In this document: positions 53,001-61,900 of the stretch, piece after piece | Layout: each line of letters begins with the position of its first letter | Numbering within the stretch: the stretch's first letter is position 1 | Origin: JAEUNX01 sp034004685 | GTDB lineage: Bacteria > Pseudomonadota > Gammaproteobacteria > Burkholderiales > Rhodocyclaceae | Length of the DNA stretch: 64,000 nt | Direction: 5' to 3' | NCBI GenBank assembly: GCA_034004685.1 | Contig: JAVEWG010000007.1 | Location: 1 to 64,000 of the forward strand | Program-made: the position numbers and the translations under genes | Notes under the pieces: generated by a model | Database searches by the model: none | Told to the model about the DNA's origin: nothing | Seen by the model: only the letters and a program-made list of their open reading frames with translations

Positions 53001-53569
53001 TCCAGGTACTCCTGGATTCCTGCCGGTGCCAACACCGGCATCATCATGGCTTTGAAGAAATGGTCGGTCTGGTGGGGCAGGGTGGATGAGCGGGCTGCGT
53101 GGTCATCGCCGGCCACCACCAGCACGCCGCCGTGGCGAGAACTACCCGCGGCGTTGGCGTGCCTGAGGATATCGCCGCAACGATCCACTCCAGGGCCCTT
53201 GCCGTACCACAGCGCGAACACCCCATCCACAGTGGCCTGCCCGGACAACCCCACTTGCTGGGAGCCCCAAACCGCGGTGGCTGCCAAGTCCTCATTCACC
53301 CCGGGCTGGAAGTGGATCTTTCGGGCCTGCAGGTAGGATGCGGCCTTCCATAGGGTCTGGTCCAGTCCGCCCAAGGGGGAGCCTCGGTATCCAGAAACGA
53401 ATCCGGCGGTGTTCAGTCCGAGATTGGCATCCCTTTCCGCCTGCATCAAAAGCAGTTTCACCAAGGCTTGATAGCCATTCAGAAACACCTTGGAGCGCCC
53501 CGAGGAATATTTCCCATCCAGAAGGGATTCCGCCCCCGGCGCGGAGTCTCGTGGCTGTGTTCCGTCCAT
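50030..53569 (-). CDS. Fused indolepyruvate:ferredoxin oxidoreductase
   Basis: A 1179-residue single-chain 2-oxoacid oxidoreductase combining the alpha and beta subunits of IOR. Order: pyrimidine-binding part (GYRGSPLGGLDQ), transferase-like domain, thiamine-pyrophosphate part (FCSGCPHNTSTHVPEG near 455; GDGTYFHSGLLAIRQAVAA), an iron-sulfur segment (CEGCGDCGETSNC near 657, then CNKDYSCLLGFCPSF), the gamma domain (GVGGTGVITLGALIG near 745; LAQKGGAVFSHVR), and a DUF6537-type tail. Fused enzymes of this type decarboxylate aryl pyruvates during aromatic amino acid breakdown. GGAGG stands 7 bases before ATG 53569; the frame open to 53665 is not used. Confidence 0.93.
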   Translation of the reverse strand: MDGTQPRDSAPGAESLLDGKYSSGRSKVFLNGYQALVKLLLMQAERDANLGLNTAGFVSGYRGSPLGGLDQTLWKAASYLQARKIHFQPGVNEDLAATAVWGSQQVGLSGQATVDGVFALWYGKGPGVDRCGDILRHANAAGSSRHGGVLVVAGDDHAARSSTLPHQTDHFFKAMMMPVLAPAGIQEYLDFGLHGWALSRYSGCWVAFKALADTVETSASVETDPGRIQIITPKDFALPEDGLNIRWPDPPLVQERRLLHSKLYAALAYCRANQLNQVMIDAPQPRLGIITAGKSYLDVRQALDDLGIDAPLASVIGIRLYKVGMVWPLEAEGVRHFAEGLEEILVVEEKRQLLEYQLKEELYNWREDVRPRVIGKFDEKGEWALLPRADGMVDHGEWLLPAAGELTPAMIARVIADRIGRFFTSPIIRDRLAFLEAKEQALARRTFQIDRVPTFCSGCPHNTSTHVPEGSRGMAGIGCHYMVTWMPERRTTTFTQMGGEGVPWVGQAPFTREKHIFANLGDGTYFHSGLLAIRQAVAARVNITYKILYNDAVAMTGGQPVDGILTVPRLVRQLQAEGVEHVVVVTDGTPRAYGPADLSAAPIRHRDELDAIQRELRESPGVTALIYDQTCAAEKRRRRKRGTYPDPARRVFINEMVCEGCGDCGETSNCMSVVPVETPFGRKRAIDQSSCNKDYSCLLGFCPSFVTVEGGHLRRGAPQGNIPLADIPDPALPATGRPYGILITGVGGTGVITLGALIGMAAHLDGKGVTVLDMTGLAQKGGAVFSHVRLADRQEDLHAVRIAAGAADAVIGGDLVVSASVDALTKMTRGGTRCVVNCAQTPTSDFTHDPDWRFPLAAMQTTIQDAAGDGAVRFLDAQAIATRLLGDAIATNLFLLGYAWQMGLLPVSRAALEEAIRVNAVAVETNLRAFQWGRQAAHSPESIPAPAAPPLADESLDSLIALRASHLSAYQDAAYAARYRTLVERVRAAETAQTSGIETGCLTATVARAYFKILAYKDEYEVARLFAAPAFREAIAAGFEGDFQLRFHLAPPFLTKPNPATGRIAKRVYGPWMMKLFPLLARLKGLRGTPWDPFGHSAERRAQRALILQYEKDVAELLEGLSPQRLDLAVEIAGLPEHIRGFGPVWERKHREAEQRRTALLARWRSPVPASPATAHRAA

Positions 53570-53796
53570 GTCCGCCCCTCCTTTTTGTGGTGCGACGTGA
53601 CCGGTCCGCCGTAGCCCTTGTGGGGCCGAAAACAAACATTTCCACATCGACGGTTGGCGTACCAACTTTGCCTGATTGGAAAGTATCGCCTGGAAATGGT
53701 TGCAGGCCGTCCAGGATGGCGCCTCCAGAATTCGTCATGCGATCGAAGGGTATCGGATGGACCTGAGCGGATGGATAGGCTTTTCTCACAAAGTAT

Positions 53797-53825
53797 TTGA
53801 CAGCCCGTTCAATGCTATCTATAGT
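53797..53825 (+). promoter_or_regulatory. Near-consensus sigma-70 promoter of the tRNA-tuf operon
   Basis: TTGACA (53797-53802), a 17-base spacer and TATAGT (53820-53825) precede the first tRNA by 15 bases. The -35 is perfect and the -10 matches five of six positions, as expected for a stable-RNA operon. The remaining bases from 53570 hold no gene. Confidence 0.9.
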
Positions 53826-53840
53826 TTCGGGCTTCTCGCT

Positions 53841-53925
<85 letters not shown>

Positions 53926-53939
53926 GCGGATTCTGTGTT

Positions 53940-53957
53940 GCTCCATTTTTTTGGAGC
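53940..53957 (+). repeat. Small hairpin between tRNA-Tyr and tRNA-Gly
   Basis: GCTCCA (53940-53945) and TGGAGC (53952-53957) form a 6-bp stem around a loop of six T. In the precursor RNA it probably acts as a processing or stability element between tRNAs. Confidence 0.5.
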
Positions 53958-53979
53958 GGTGCGGGTGTAGTGATCGTTC

Positions 53980-54053
53980 GCGGGTGTAGCTCAATGGTAG
54001 AGCAGAAGCCTTCCAAGCTTACGACGAGGGTTCGATTCCCTTCACCCGCTCCA
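53980..54053 (+). tRNA. tRNA-Gly (TCC)
   Basis: Acceptor GCGGGTG (53980-53986) pairs with CACCCGC (54043-54049); discriminator T; CCA encoded. The anticodon TCC lies in CTTCCAA; D-loop TAGCTCAATGGTAGAGC and T-loop GGTTCGATTCC are canonical. Confidence 0.97.
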
Positions 54054-54065
54054 GATCGAGTTTGT

Positions 54066-54140
54066 GCCCATGTAGCTCAGTGGCAGAGCACTCCCTTGGT
54101 AAGGGAGAGGTCGGCAGTTCAATCCTGCCCATGGGCACCA
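54066..54140 (+). tRNA. tRNA-Thr (GGT)
   Basis: Acceptor GCCCATG (54066-54072) pairs with CATGGGC (54130-54136); discriminator A; CCA encoded. Anticodon GGT in CTTGGTAA. Tyr-Gly-Thr ahead of tuf matches the order tyrU-glyT-thrT-tufB in enterics. Confidence 0.97.
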
Positions 54141-54205
54141 TGGCTTTTTGGTCTGATGGCGAATTGCTCGAAGTTGTATTTCTGAATTCTTGATGAGGTC
54201 CCGAC

Positions 54206-55396
54206 ATGGCTAAGGGTAAGTTTGAGCGTACGAAGCCGCACGTAAACGTGGGTACGATTGGTCACGTTGACCATGGCAAGACGACGCTGACGGCTGCGAT
54301 CACGACGATTCTGTCCTCCAAGTTCGGTGGCGAGGCGAAGGCCTATGACCAGATTGATGCGGCGCCTGAAGAGAAGGCTCGCGGGATCACCATCAACACG
54401 GCCCACGTGGAATACGAAACGGCGGCCCGTCACTACGCGCACGTGGATTGCCCGGGTCACGCGGACTACGTGAAGAACATGATTACCGGCGCGGCCCAGA
54501 TGGACGGGGCCATTCTGGTGGTGTCCGCGGCTGACGGCCCGATGCCCCAGACTCGCGAACACATTCTGCTGGCGCGCCAAGTGGGTGTGCCCTACATCAT
54601 CGTGTTCATGAACAAGTGCGACATGGTCGATGATGAAGAGCTGCTCGAGCTGGTGGAAATGGAAGTGCGCGAGCTTCTGTCCAAGTACGACTTCCCGGGC
54701 GACGACATTCCCATCGTCAAGGGTTCCGCCCTGAAGGCGCTCGAAGGCGACAAGACCGACCTGGGTGAAGGCGCCATCATGAAGCTGGCCGACGCTCTCG
54801 ACAGCTACATTCCCACTCCCGAGCGGGCCATCGACAAGCCCTTCCTGCTGCCCATCGAAGACGTGTTCTCCATCTCCGGCCGCGGCACCGTGGTGACGGG
54901 GCGGGTTGAGCGGGGCATTGTGAAGGTCGGCGAAGAAATTGAAATCGTTGGCATCAAGCCCACCGTCAAGACCACCTGCACCGGCGTGGAAATGTTCCGC
55001 AAGCTGCTGGACCAGGGCCAGGCGGGTGACAACGTGGGCGTGCTGCTGCGCGGCACCAAGCGGGAAGACGTGGAGCGGGGTCAGGTGCTGGCCAAGCCGG
55101 GCTCCATCACCCCCCATACCCACTTCACGGGCGAAGTGTATGTCCTGTCCAAGGAAGAAGGTGGTCGTCACACCCCGTTCTTCAACAACTACCGTCCCCA
55201 GTTTTATTTCCGGACCACGGACGTGACGGGCTCCATCAGCCTGCCGGAAGGCACCGAGATGGTGATGCCGGGGGACAACGTGTCCATCGTGGTGAAGTTG
55301 ATCGCCCCGATCGCCATGGAAGAAGGTCTGCGCTTTGCCATCCGTGAAGGCGGTCGCACCGTCGGCGCCGGCGTCGTCGCCAAGATCATCGAGTAA
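54206..55396 (+). CDS. tuf: Elongation factor Tu
   Basis: A 396-residue GTPase delivering aminoacyl-tRNA to the ribosome. G motifs are complete: GHVDHGKT (19-26), DCPGH (80-84) and NKCD (135-138), followed by domains 2 and 3. GAGG lies before the ATG. It is cotranscribed with the three upstream tRNAs and probably with the downstream tRNA-Trp. Most betaproteobacteria carry a second tuf copy with rpsL-fusA, which is not in this window. Codon use is the strongly biased kind of highly expressed genes. Confidence 0.99.
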   Translation: MAKGKFERTKPHVNVGTIGHVDHGKTTLTAAITTILSSKFGGEAKAYDQIDAAPEEKARGITINTAHVEYETAARHYAHVDCPGHADYVKNMITGAAQMDGAILVVSAADGPMPQTREHILLARQVGVPYIIVFMNKCDMVDDEELLELVEMEVRELLSKYDFPGDDIPIVKGSALKALEGDKTDLGEGAIMKLADALDSYIPTPERAIDKPFLLPIEDVFSISGRGTVVTGRVERGIVKVGEEIEIVGIKPTVKTTCTGVEMFRKLLDQGQAGDNVGVLLRGTKREDVERGQVLAKPGSITPHTHFTGEVYVLSKEEGGRHTPFFNNYRPQFYFRTTDVTGSISLPEGTEMVMPGDNVSIVVKLIAPIAMEEGLRFAIREGGRTVGAGVVAKIIE

Positions 55397-55416
55397 GAAG
55401 TAGTTGTGTTTCCAGG

Positions 55417-55441
55417 GCGCCTCGATCCTTCGGGGCGCTTT
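55417..55441 (+). terminator. Hairpin after tuf
   Basis: A 9-bp stem (55417-55425 with 55430-55438, one G-U pair) closes on a TCCT loop and is followed by TTT. It lies between tuf and tRNA-Trp and could partly terminate tuf transcripts, leaving readthrough into tRNA-Trp and secE. Confidence 0.6.
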
Positions 55442-55455
55442 GTAGTCTCTGTCGC

Positions 55456-55531
55456 AGGGGCATAGCTCAATTGGCAGAGCGTCGGTCTCCAAAACCGAAG
55501 GTTGGGGGTTCGATTCCCTCTGCCCCTGCCA
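55456..55531 (+). tRNA. tRNA-Trp (CCA)
   Basis: Acceptor AGGGGCA (55456-55462) pairs with TGCCCCT (55521-55527), discriminator G, CCA encoded. Anticodon CCA in CTCCAAA; T-loop GGTTCGATTCC. The position between tuf and secE is a conserved arrangement. Confidence 0.97.
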
Positions 55532-55556
55532 ATTCTTTCTAGGGCTGTGTCCGTTC

Positions 55557-55904
55557 ATGGCAGACAAGTTGAAGTTTGGTTTGGCGCTGGTGCTCATCGC
55601 GGCTGGCGTGGTCGGCTTCTATCTGCTGTCCGAGCAGGCCATGATTCTGCGTGTGCTCGTGGTGCTGGCGGGGGTGGCGGCCGGCGCTTTTGTGGCATGG
55701 CAGTCTGAGCCAGGTCGCCGCTTTGCGATTTTTGCGCGGGAAACTGTTGCCGAAACCAAGAAGGTGGTGTGGCCGAGCCGCAAGGAAACGGTCCAGACCA
55801 CTGGTATCGTCTTCGCCTTCGTGGTCATGATGGCGCTCTTTCTCTGGGTGACCGACAAGACGCTGGAATGGGTTTTATACGACCTCATTCTCGGCTGGAA
55901 GTGA
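55557..55904 (+). CDS. secE: Preprotein translocase subunit SecE
   Basis: A 115-residue inner-membrane subunit of the SecYEG channel. Two N-terminal helices (FGLALVLIAAGVVGFYLL, LRVLVVLAGVAAGAFVAW), as in the long proteobacterial form, precede the conserved amphipathic segment ETVAETKKVVWPSRKET and the last helix (GIVFAFVVMMALFLWV). Only 25 bases after tRNA-Trp and 6 before nusG. Confidence 0.97.
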   Translation: MADKLKFGLALVLIAAGVVGFYLLSEQAMILRVLVVLAGVAAGAFVAWQSEPGRRFAIFARETVAETKKVVWPSRKETVQTTGIVFAFVVMMALFLWVTDKTLEWVLYDLILGWK

Positions 55905-55910
55905 TTAACC

Positions 55911-56444
55911 ATGTCTAAGCGTTGGTACGTCGTTCACGCCTATTCCGGTTTTGAAAAATCGGTTCAGCGTGCACTCACCGAGCGGGTTGCCCGCAGCGGG
56001 ATGCAGGATTTCTTTGGCCGGATTCTGGTGCCCGTGGAAGAGGTGGTGGAAATGCGCGGTGGTCAGAAGACCATTTCCGAGCGCAAGTTCTTCCCTGGGT
56101 ACGTGCTCGTCGAAATGGAAATGAACGACGAATCGTGGCACTTGGTGAAGTCCACGCCCAAGGTGACAGGATTCGTGGGAGGCTCTGCAACCAAGCCGAC
56201 CCCCATTTCCGAAAAGGAAGTGGACAAGATCATGCAGCAGATGCAGGAGGGGGTGGAAAAGCCCCGGCCCAAGGTGCTGTTCGAGATTGGCGAGGTTGTG
56301 CGGGTCAAGGAAGGCCCCTTCACGGATTTCCACGGTGCCGTAGAAGACGTCAATTACGAAAAGAGCAAGCTGCGGGTGTCGGTGACCATTTTTGGTCGTG
56401 CCACCCCCGTTGAGTTGGATTTCGGTCAGGTCGAGAAGACCTGA
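55911..56444 (+). CDS. nusG: Transcription termination/antitermination factor NusG
   Basis: A 177-residue factor binding RNA polymerase and Rho or ribosomal S10. The NGN domain occupies about 1-115 (WYVVHAYSGFEKSVQRAL, FFPGYVLVEMEM, VTGFVGG) and the KOW domain about 125-177 (VRVKEGPFTDFHGAVEDVNYE). It forms a secE-nusG pair and leads into the ribosomal protein operon after 98 bases. Confidence 0.98.
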   Translation: MSKRWYVVHAYSGFEKSVQRALTERVARSGMQDFFGRILVPVEEVVEMRGGQKTISERKFFPGYVLVEMEMNDESWHLVKSTPKVTGFVGGSATKPTPISEKEVDKIMQQMQEGVEKPRPKVLFEIGEVVRVKEGPFTDFHGAVEDVNYEKSKLRVSVTIFGRATPVELDFGQVEKT

Positions 56445-56449
56445 TCATC

Positions 56450-56500
56450 GCGGGGCGCGCAAGCGCCCCGTCGGCGCTTAGGCGCCAACAAGAGGAGCGC
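56450..56500 (+). promoter_or_regulatory. Leader of the rplK operon with two hairpins
   Basis: The nusG-rplK gap (56445-56542) holds the stem CGGGGCGC-GCAA-GCGCCCCG (56451-56470) and then GGCGC-TTAG-GCGCC (56474-56487). In enterics the L11 leader binds L1 for feedback; a similar role here is inferred. The first hairpin could also terminate nusG transcripts partly. Confidence 0.5.
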
Positions 56501-56542
56501 CGCATCAGCGGTGCGATTGCACTCAATTGAGGAGTAAGCCGA

Positions 56543-56974
56543 ATGGCAAAGAAAATCACTGGCTACGTCAAGCTGCAGGTGCCGGCTGGCAAGGCAAATC
56601 CGAGTCCACCGATTGGTCCGGCGCTGGGTCAGCGCGGTCTGAACATCATGGAATTCTGTAAGGCTTTTAACGCCCAGACCCAGGGTCTGGAAGTTGGCTT
56701 GCCGATTCCCGTGGTCATTACCGCGTATGCCGACAAGTCCTTCACCTTCGTGATGAAGACGCCGCCGGCTACCGTGCTGATCAAGAAGGCCGCTGGCATC
56801 CAGAAGGGCTCCCCCAAGCCCCATACCGACAAGGTGGGCTCCGTGACCCGCGCCCAAGTGGAAGAAATCGCCAAGACCAAGATGAAGGATCTGACGGCCG
56901 CCGACCTGGAAGCCGCTGTCCGCACCATTGCCGGCTCTGCCCGGAGCATGGGCATTACCGTGGAGGGCCTCTAA
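56543..56974 (+). CDS. rplK: 50S ribosomal protein L11
   Basis: A 143-residue protein of the GTPase-associated centre. Motifs: GYVKLQVPAGKANPSPPIGPALGQRGLNIMEFCKAFN (N-terminal domain, site of thiostrepton action and of RelA sensing) and GSVTRAQVEEIAKTKMKDL (rRNA-binding domain). GAGGAG precedes the ATG. Confidence 0.99.
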   Translation: MAKKITGYVKLQVPAGKANPSPPIGPALGQRGLNIMEFCKAFNAQTQGLEVGLPIPVVITAYADKSFTFVMKTPPATVLIKKAAGIQKGSPKPHTDKVGSVTRAQVEEIAKTKMKDLTAADLEAAVRTIAGSARSMGITVEGL

Positions 56975-56975
56975 G

Positions 56976-57674
56976 ATGGCCAAGCTTTCCAAGCGTGTTC
57001 AAGCGCTGCGCGCCAAGGTTGATCGCACCAAGAACTACGCCGTCGCTGACGCCCTGGCGCTGGTGAAGGAGTGCGCGACCGCCAAGTTCGACGAATCCAT
57101 CGATGTCGCCGTGAACCTTGGCGTGGATGCTCGTAAATCCGACCAGGTGGTACGTGGTTCGGTGGTTCTGCCCGCTGGTACGGGCAAGAGCGTGCGCGTC
57201 GCGGTGTTCGCCCAGGGGGACAAGGCCGAGGCCGCCAAAGCCGCCGGTGCCGAAGTAGTGGGTTTTGATGATCTGGCCGAGCAGGTGAAGGCCGGCAATC
57301 TCAATTTCGATGTTTGCATCGCTACGCCGGATGCCATGCGGGTGGTGGGTCAGTTGGGCCAGATTCTCGGGCCCCGTGGCCTGATGCCTAACCCGAAGGT
57401 TGGTACCGTGACCATGGACGTGGCTACCGCCGTCAAGAACGCCAAGGCTGGTCAGGTCCAGTACCGGACCGACAAGGCCGGCATCGTGCACGCCACCATT
57501 GGTCGTGCATCTTTTGGCCTGGACGCCCTCCAGCAGAACCTGGGTGCCTTCGTGGATGCCTTGGTCAAGGCCAAGCCGGCAGCCGCAAAAGGCGTTTATC
57601 TGCGCAAGGTCGCGGTGTCCAGCACTATGGGTAGCGGCGTTCGGGTGGAGCCTGCCTCCATTAACGCGCAGTAA
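56976..57674 (+). CDS. rplA: 50S ribosomal protein L1
   Basis: A 232-residue protein of the ribosomal L1 stalk. Motifs: VDRTKNYAVADALALVKE, VNLGVDARKSDQVVRGSVVLP, LGPRGLMPNPKVGTV, and GVYLRKVAVSSTMGSGVRVE. The start is ATG 56976, one base after the rplK stop, with GAGGG in the end of rplK. Likely autoregulates the L11 operon, as in E. coli. Confidence 0.99.
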   Translation: MAKLSKRVQALRAKVDRTKNYAVADALALVKECATAKFDESIDVAVNLGVDARKSDQVVRGSVVLPAGTGKSVRVAVFAQGDKAEAAKAAGAEVVGFDDLAEQVKAGNLNFDVCIATPDAMRVVGQLGQILGPRGLMPNPKVGTVTMDVATAVKNAKAGQVQYRTDKAGIVHATIGRASFGLDALQQNLGAFVDALVKAKPAAAKGVYLRKVAVSSTMGSGVRVEPASINAQ

Positions 57675-57898
57675 GTTTTAAAGAACTTTGGGCCAGGGGC
57701 GGGCGTGAGCCAGCCCCTGGATCGTCAAAGACCGCAGGTGCGCCCCAACCGGCGCTTAAGTGCGAAAGTGGCCTGCGCAGACGGTGTTCCCGAACAGGAA
57801 ATTCGGTCGTATCTTGGCCTCACTCCTGCTTTAGGTCGCCGTGGGTGCGGTAGCGCAGTAATGGTTACCGTGAGTTGACTTGAATGGAGGAAAGACCT
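57675..57898 (+). promoter_or_regulatory. L10 leader region before rplJ
   Basis: 224 non-coding bases between rplA and rplJ. A stem CCAGGGGC (57693-57700) with GCCCCTGG (57713-57720) comes first; further on the sequence around 57776-57800 (CGCAGACGGTGTTCCCGAAC) resembles the bacterial L10 leader, which binds L10-L12 complex and represses translation of rplJL. The leader assignment is by position and partial motif; a covariance search would settle it. Confidence 0.7.
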
Positions 57899-58396
57899 GT
57901 GGGTCTGAATCTGAACGACAAGAAGGCCGTTGTGGCCGAGGTGTCCGAGCAGTTGAGCAAGGCTCAGACCGTCGTCGTGGCCGAATACAGCGGTATCGAG
58001 GTGGGCAATCTCACCACGTTGCGCGCCAAGGCACGGGACGCCGGTGTGTATTTGCGCGTACTGAAGAACACCCTGGTTCGTCGTGCCGTCGTCGACACTC
58101 CTTTCGCTCCCCTGGCGGAGCAGCTGACCGGGCCTTTGATTTACAGCCTGTCCGCTGACCCTGTCGCGGCTGCAAAGGTGTTGAACGACTTCGCGAAAAC
58201 CAACGACAAGCTGGTGCTCAAGGCGGGTTGCTATGCCGGTAAGGTACTCGACAAGGAGGGCGTCAAGGCGCTCGCGTCGATCCCGAGCCGTGAGGAACTG
58301 CTCGCCAGGCTGCTGGGTGTCATGCAGGCGCCCGTGTCCGGCTTCGCCGGTGCCATGGCCGCCCTGGCCAAGCAGCGCGAAGGCGAAGCGGCCTGA
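57899..58396 (+). CDS. rplJ: 50S ribosomal protein L10
   Basis: A 165-residue stalk-base protein holding L7/L12 dimers. It starts with GTG (57899): the family N-terminus is LNLNDKKAVVAEVSEQL, GGAGG lies 8 bases before, and the upstream frame (MEERP) would enter the ribosome site. Motifs: AQTVVVAEYSGIEVGNLT, LRVLKNTLVRRA, and the C-terminal helix LLGVMQAPVSGFAGAMAALA that binds L12. Confidence 0.97.
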   Translation: MGLNLNDKKAVVAEVSEQLSKAQTVVVAEYSGIEVGNLTTLRAKARDAGVYLRVLKNTLVRRAVVDTPFAPLAEQLTGPLIYSLSADPVAAAKVLNDFAKTNDKLVLKAGCYAGKVLDKEGVKALASIPSREELLARLLGVMQAPVSGFAGAMAALAKQREGEAA

Positions 58397-58445
58397 TCCC
58401 GCTTATTCCGTCGATCCGACGAATCAAAAGTTTGGAGTGATTTAA

Positions 58446-58820
58446 ATGGCTATTAGCAAAGAAGACATCCTCGAAGCCGTTGGCGCGATGACTGTCATGG
58501 AGTTGAACGACCTGGTCAAGGCGTTCGAAGAAAAGTTCGGTGTGTCTGCTGCCTCCATGGCCGTGGCCGCCCCGGGTGCCGGCGCTGCCGCTCCCGCCGC
58601 TGAAGAGCAGACTGAATTCAACGTGATCCTGCTGGCTGCTGGCGAGAAGAAGGTTGAAGTCATTAAGGTTGTGCGTGCCGTGACCGGCCTGGGCCTGAAG
58701 GAAGCCAAGGATCTGGTGGATGGCGCTCCCAAGCCCGTCAAGGAAGGGGTGTCCAAGGCCGATGCCGAAGCCCTCAAGAAGCAGCTGGAAGACGCTGGCG
58801 CAAAGGTCGAAGTCAAGTAA
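58446..58820 (+). CDS. rplL: 50S ribosomal protein L7/L12
   Basis: A 124-residue stalk protein. N-terminal dimerisation domain (ISKEDILEAVGAMTVMELNDL), an Ala/Pro hinge (VAAPGAGAAAPAAEEQ) and the C-terminal factor-binding domain (VIKVVRAVTGLGLKEAKDLV, LKKQLEDAGAKVEVK). GGAG precedes the ATG. Ends the rplKAJL block. Confidence 0.99.
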   Translation: MAISKEDILEAVGAMTVMELNDLVKAFEEKFGVSAASMAVAAPGAGAAAPAAEEQTEFNVILLAAGEKKVEVIKVVRAVTGLGLKEAKDLVDGAPKPVKEGVSKADAEALKKQLEDAGAKVEVK

Positions 58821-58837
58821 CCGACCCGCGCTACACG

Positions 58838-58869
58838 GGGCTGGCGACCTGTCCGGGCGCCAGCCCTTT
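58838..58869 (+). terminator. Attenuator between rplL and rpoB
   Basis: A 9-bp perfect stem GGGCTGGCG (58838-58846) with CGCCAGCCC (58858-58866), 11-base loop, then TTTC. The position corresponds to the rplL-rpoB attenuator of enterics, which lets only part of the transcription proceed into rpoBC. Confidence 0.75.
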
Positions 58870-58976
58870 CGTGCTTTCTACGTTTTGCAAGTTAGAAGTC
58901 AGAACAGAGTCCCCTGGGCGATGGGCCCCGCCGATTGTCTTTTGTCTTCCGAAGTCTGACCCCACCTGGAGTAGCT

Positions 58977-61900
58977 ATGGCGTATTCCTACACTGAAAAG
59001 AAGCGCATCCGCAAAAGCTTTGCCAAACGAGCTGCGGTGTTGGATGCGCCCTTTTTGCTCGCCACCCAGATCGAATCTTTTGCTGAGTTTCTGCAAGCCG
59101 AGGTGCTGCCGTCCGAGCGGGCCAATCAAGGGTTGCAGGCCGCATTTACCTCGATCTTTCCCATTTCCAGCCATAGTGGCAACGCTCGGCTTGAATTTGT
59201 CCATTATCAGCTGGGGGAACCCGCGTTTGACGTGACCGAGTGTCAGCAGCGTGGCCTGACTTTCGCCGCTCCGCTGCGGGCGCGGGTCCGCCTGGTGATT
59301 CTTGACAAGGATGCCGCCAAGGAAACCATCAAGGAGGTGAAGGAGCAGGAGGTCTATATGGGCGAGATTCCGCTCATGACCGAGAACGGCTCCTTCATCA
59401 TCAATGGCACCGAGCGGGTTATTGTTTCGCAGTTGCATCGCTCGCCAGGGGTTTTCTTCGAGCATGACCGGGGCAAGACCCACTCATCCGGCAAGCTTCT
59501 GTTCTCCGCCAGGATCATCCCCTACCGCGGCTCCTGGCTGGACTTCGAGTTCGATCCCAAGGATCTCTTGTATTTCCGGGTTGACCGTCGTCGCAAGATG
59601 CCGGTGAGCATCCTGCTGCGGGCGATCGGTTTGACGCCCGAGGAGATTCTCGCCACGTTCCATGATTTCGACCGGTTCGAGCTTGCCGGCGAGGGCATCC
59701 ACTTCGAAGTGGTACCCGAACGCCTGCGCGGTGAGATTGCCCGCTTCGACGTGGTAGACAGCTCTGGCCGCATCATCGTGGCCAAAGACAAGCGCATCAC
59801 CGCCAAGCACATACGGGAGCTGGCCGAGGCCGGCATCAAGACCTTTGGTGTTCCTGAAGAGTTCATCCTGGGCCGCATTCTGGCCAAGGATGTGGTGGAC
59901 GGGGAAACCGGCGAACTGGTGGCGCGGGCCAACGACGAGATTACCGAGGATCTTCTGGGCAAGCTGCGGGAGGCCCGGGTGGCCGAGGTGTTCACCCTGT
60001 TCGTGAATGACCTGGATCGTGGGGCTTACATCGCCCAGACCCTGCGCATTGACGAAACCGCCGACCAGTGGGCCGCACGGGTCGCCATTTATCGCATGAT
60101 GCGTCCCGGTGAGCCTCCCACGGAAGATGCGGTGGAAGCCCTGTTCCAAGGATTGTTCTATTCCGAGGAGCGCTACGACCTTTCCGCGGTTGGCCGGATG
60201 AAGTTCAACCGGCGGGCCTTCCCCGAGAAGATCGAGGAGCGCACGCCCGAGTGGTTGAAGCGCTTCTATGCCAAGGTCGGCCCCCGGGGTGAAGGCGAGG
60301 CCGGCACTCTGGCCAACGAAGACATCCTGGCGGTGATCGGCGTTCTGGTGGAGCTGCGCAACGGTCGCGGTGAAATCGATGATATCGATCACCTGGGTAA
60401 CCGCCGGGTGCGTTCCGTAGGCGAATTGGCCGAAAACCAGTTCCGGGCAGGTCTGGTGCGGGTGGAGCGGGCAGTCAAGGAGCGCTTGGGTCAGGCCGAG
60501 AGCGATAACCTCATGCCCCATGACCTGATCAACGCCAAGCCCATTTCGGCGGCGATCAAGGAGTTCTTCGGCTCCAGTCAGCTTTCCCAGTTCATGGATC
60601 AGACCAACCCCCTGTCGGAGATCACCCACAAGCGGCGGGTTTCTGCCCTGGGCCCTGGTGGTCTGACCCGGGAACGGGCCGGCTTCGAGGTGCGGGACGT
60701 GCACCCGACCCATTACGGCCGGGTTTGCCCTATCGAAACGCCGGAAGGCCCGAACATCGGCCTGATCAACTCCCTGGCCGTGTACGCCCGAACCAATCGT
60801 CACGGCTTCCTGGAGACCCCGTATCGCAAGGTTAATAATGGTCTTGTGACCAATCAGATCGATTTCCTGTCGGCGATCGAAGAAGGTCAGTATGTGATCG
60901 CCCAGGCCAATGCCGAGATCGACGAAAACAGCATGCTGAGCGGTGACCTGGTGTCCTGCCGTCACAAGGGTGAATTCACCCTGGCGACTGCCGACCGGGT
61001 TCAATACATGGACGTGGCGCCGGGCCAGATCGTATCGGTTGCGGCTTCCCTGATTCCGTTCCTGGAACACGACGATGCCAACCGGGCCCTGATGGGCGCC
61101 AACATGCAGCGTCAGGCCGTACCTTGTTTGCGTGCCGAAAAGCCCCTGGTGGGCACTGGCATCGAACGGACGGTGGCGGTGGACTCCGGGACGGCGGTGC
61201 AAGCGCGGCGCGGCGGGGTGGTGGACTACGTGGACGCCAACCGGATCGTGGTGCGGGTCAACGACGATGAAACCCTGGCCGGCGAGGTTGGGGTGGATAT
61301 CTACAACCTCACCAAGTACACCCGTTCCAACCAGAACACCAATATCAACCAGCGTCCCATCGTCAAGGTGGGTGACCGCATTGCCCGCAATGACGTGGTG
61401 GCCGATGGCGCCTCCACCGATTTGGGTGAGCTGGCCCTCGGCCAGAACATGCTGGTGGCCTTCATGCCGTGGAACGGCTACAACTTCGAAGATTCGATCC
61501 TGATCTCCGAGCGGGTGGTGGCGGACGACCGCTTCACCTCGATCCACATCGAAGAACTCACCGTGGTGGCCCGTGATACCAAGTTGGGCCCCGAGGAAAT
61601 CACCCGGGATATCGCTTCCCTGGGCGAAGCCCAGCTGGGGCGCCTGGATGAGTCCGGTATCGTTTACATCGGTGCTGAAGTGGAAGCCGGCGATGTGCTG
61701 GTGGGCAAGGTTACCCCCAAGGGTGAAACCCAGCTTACCCCGGAAGAAAAGCTCCTGCGGGCGATCTTCGGCGAAAAGGCCTCCGACGTGAAGGACACCT
61801 CCCTGCGGGTGCCCTCCGGCATGAACGGTACGGTGATCGACGTGCAGGTGTTCACCCGGGAAGGCATCGAGCGGGACAAGCGTGCCCAGTCCATCATCGA

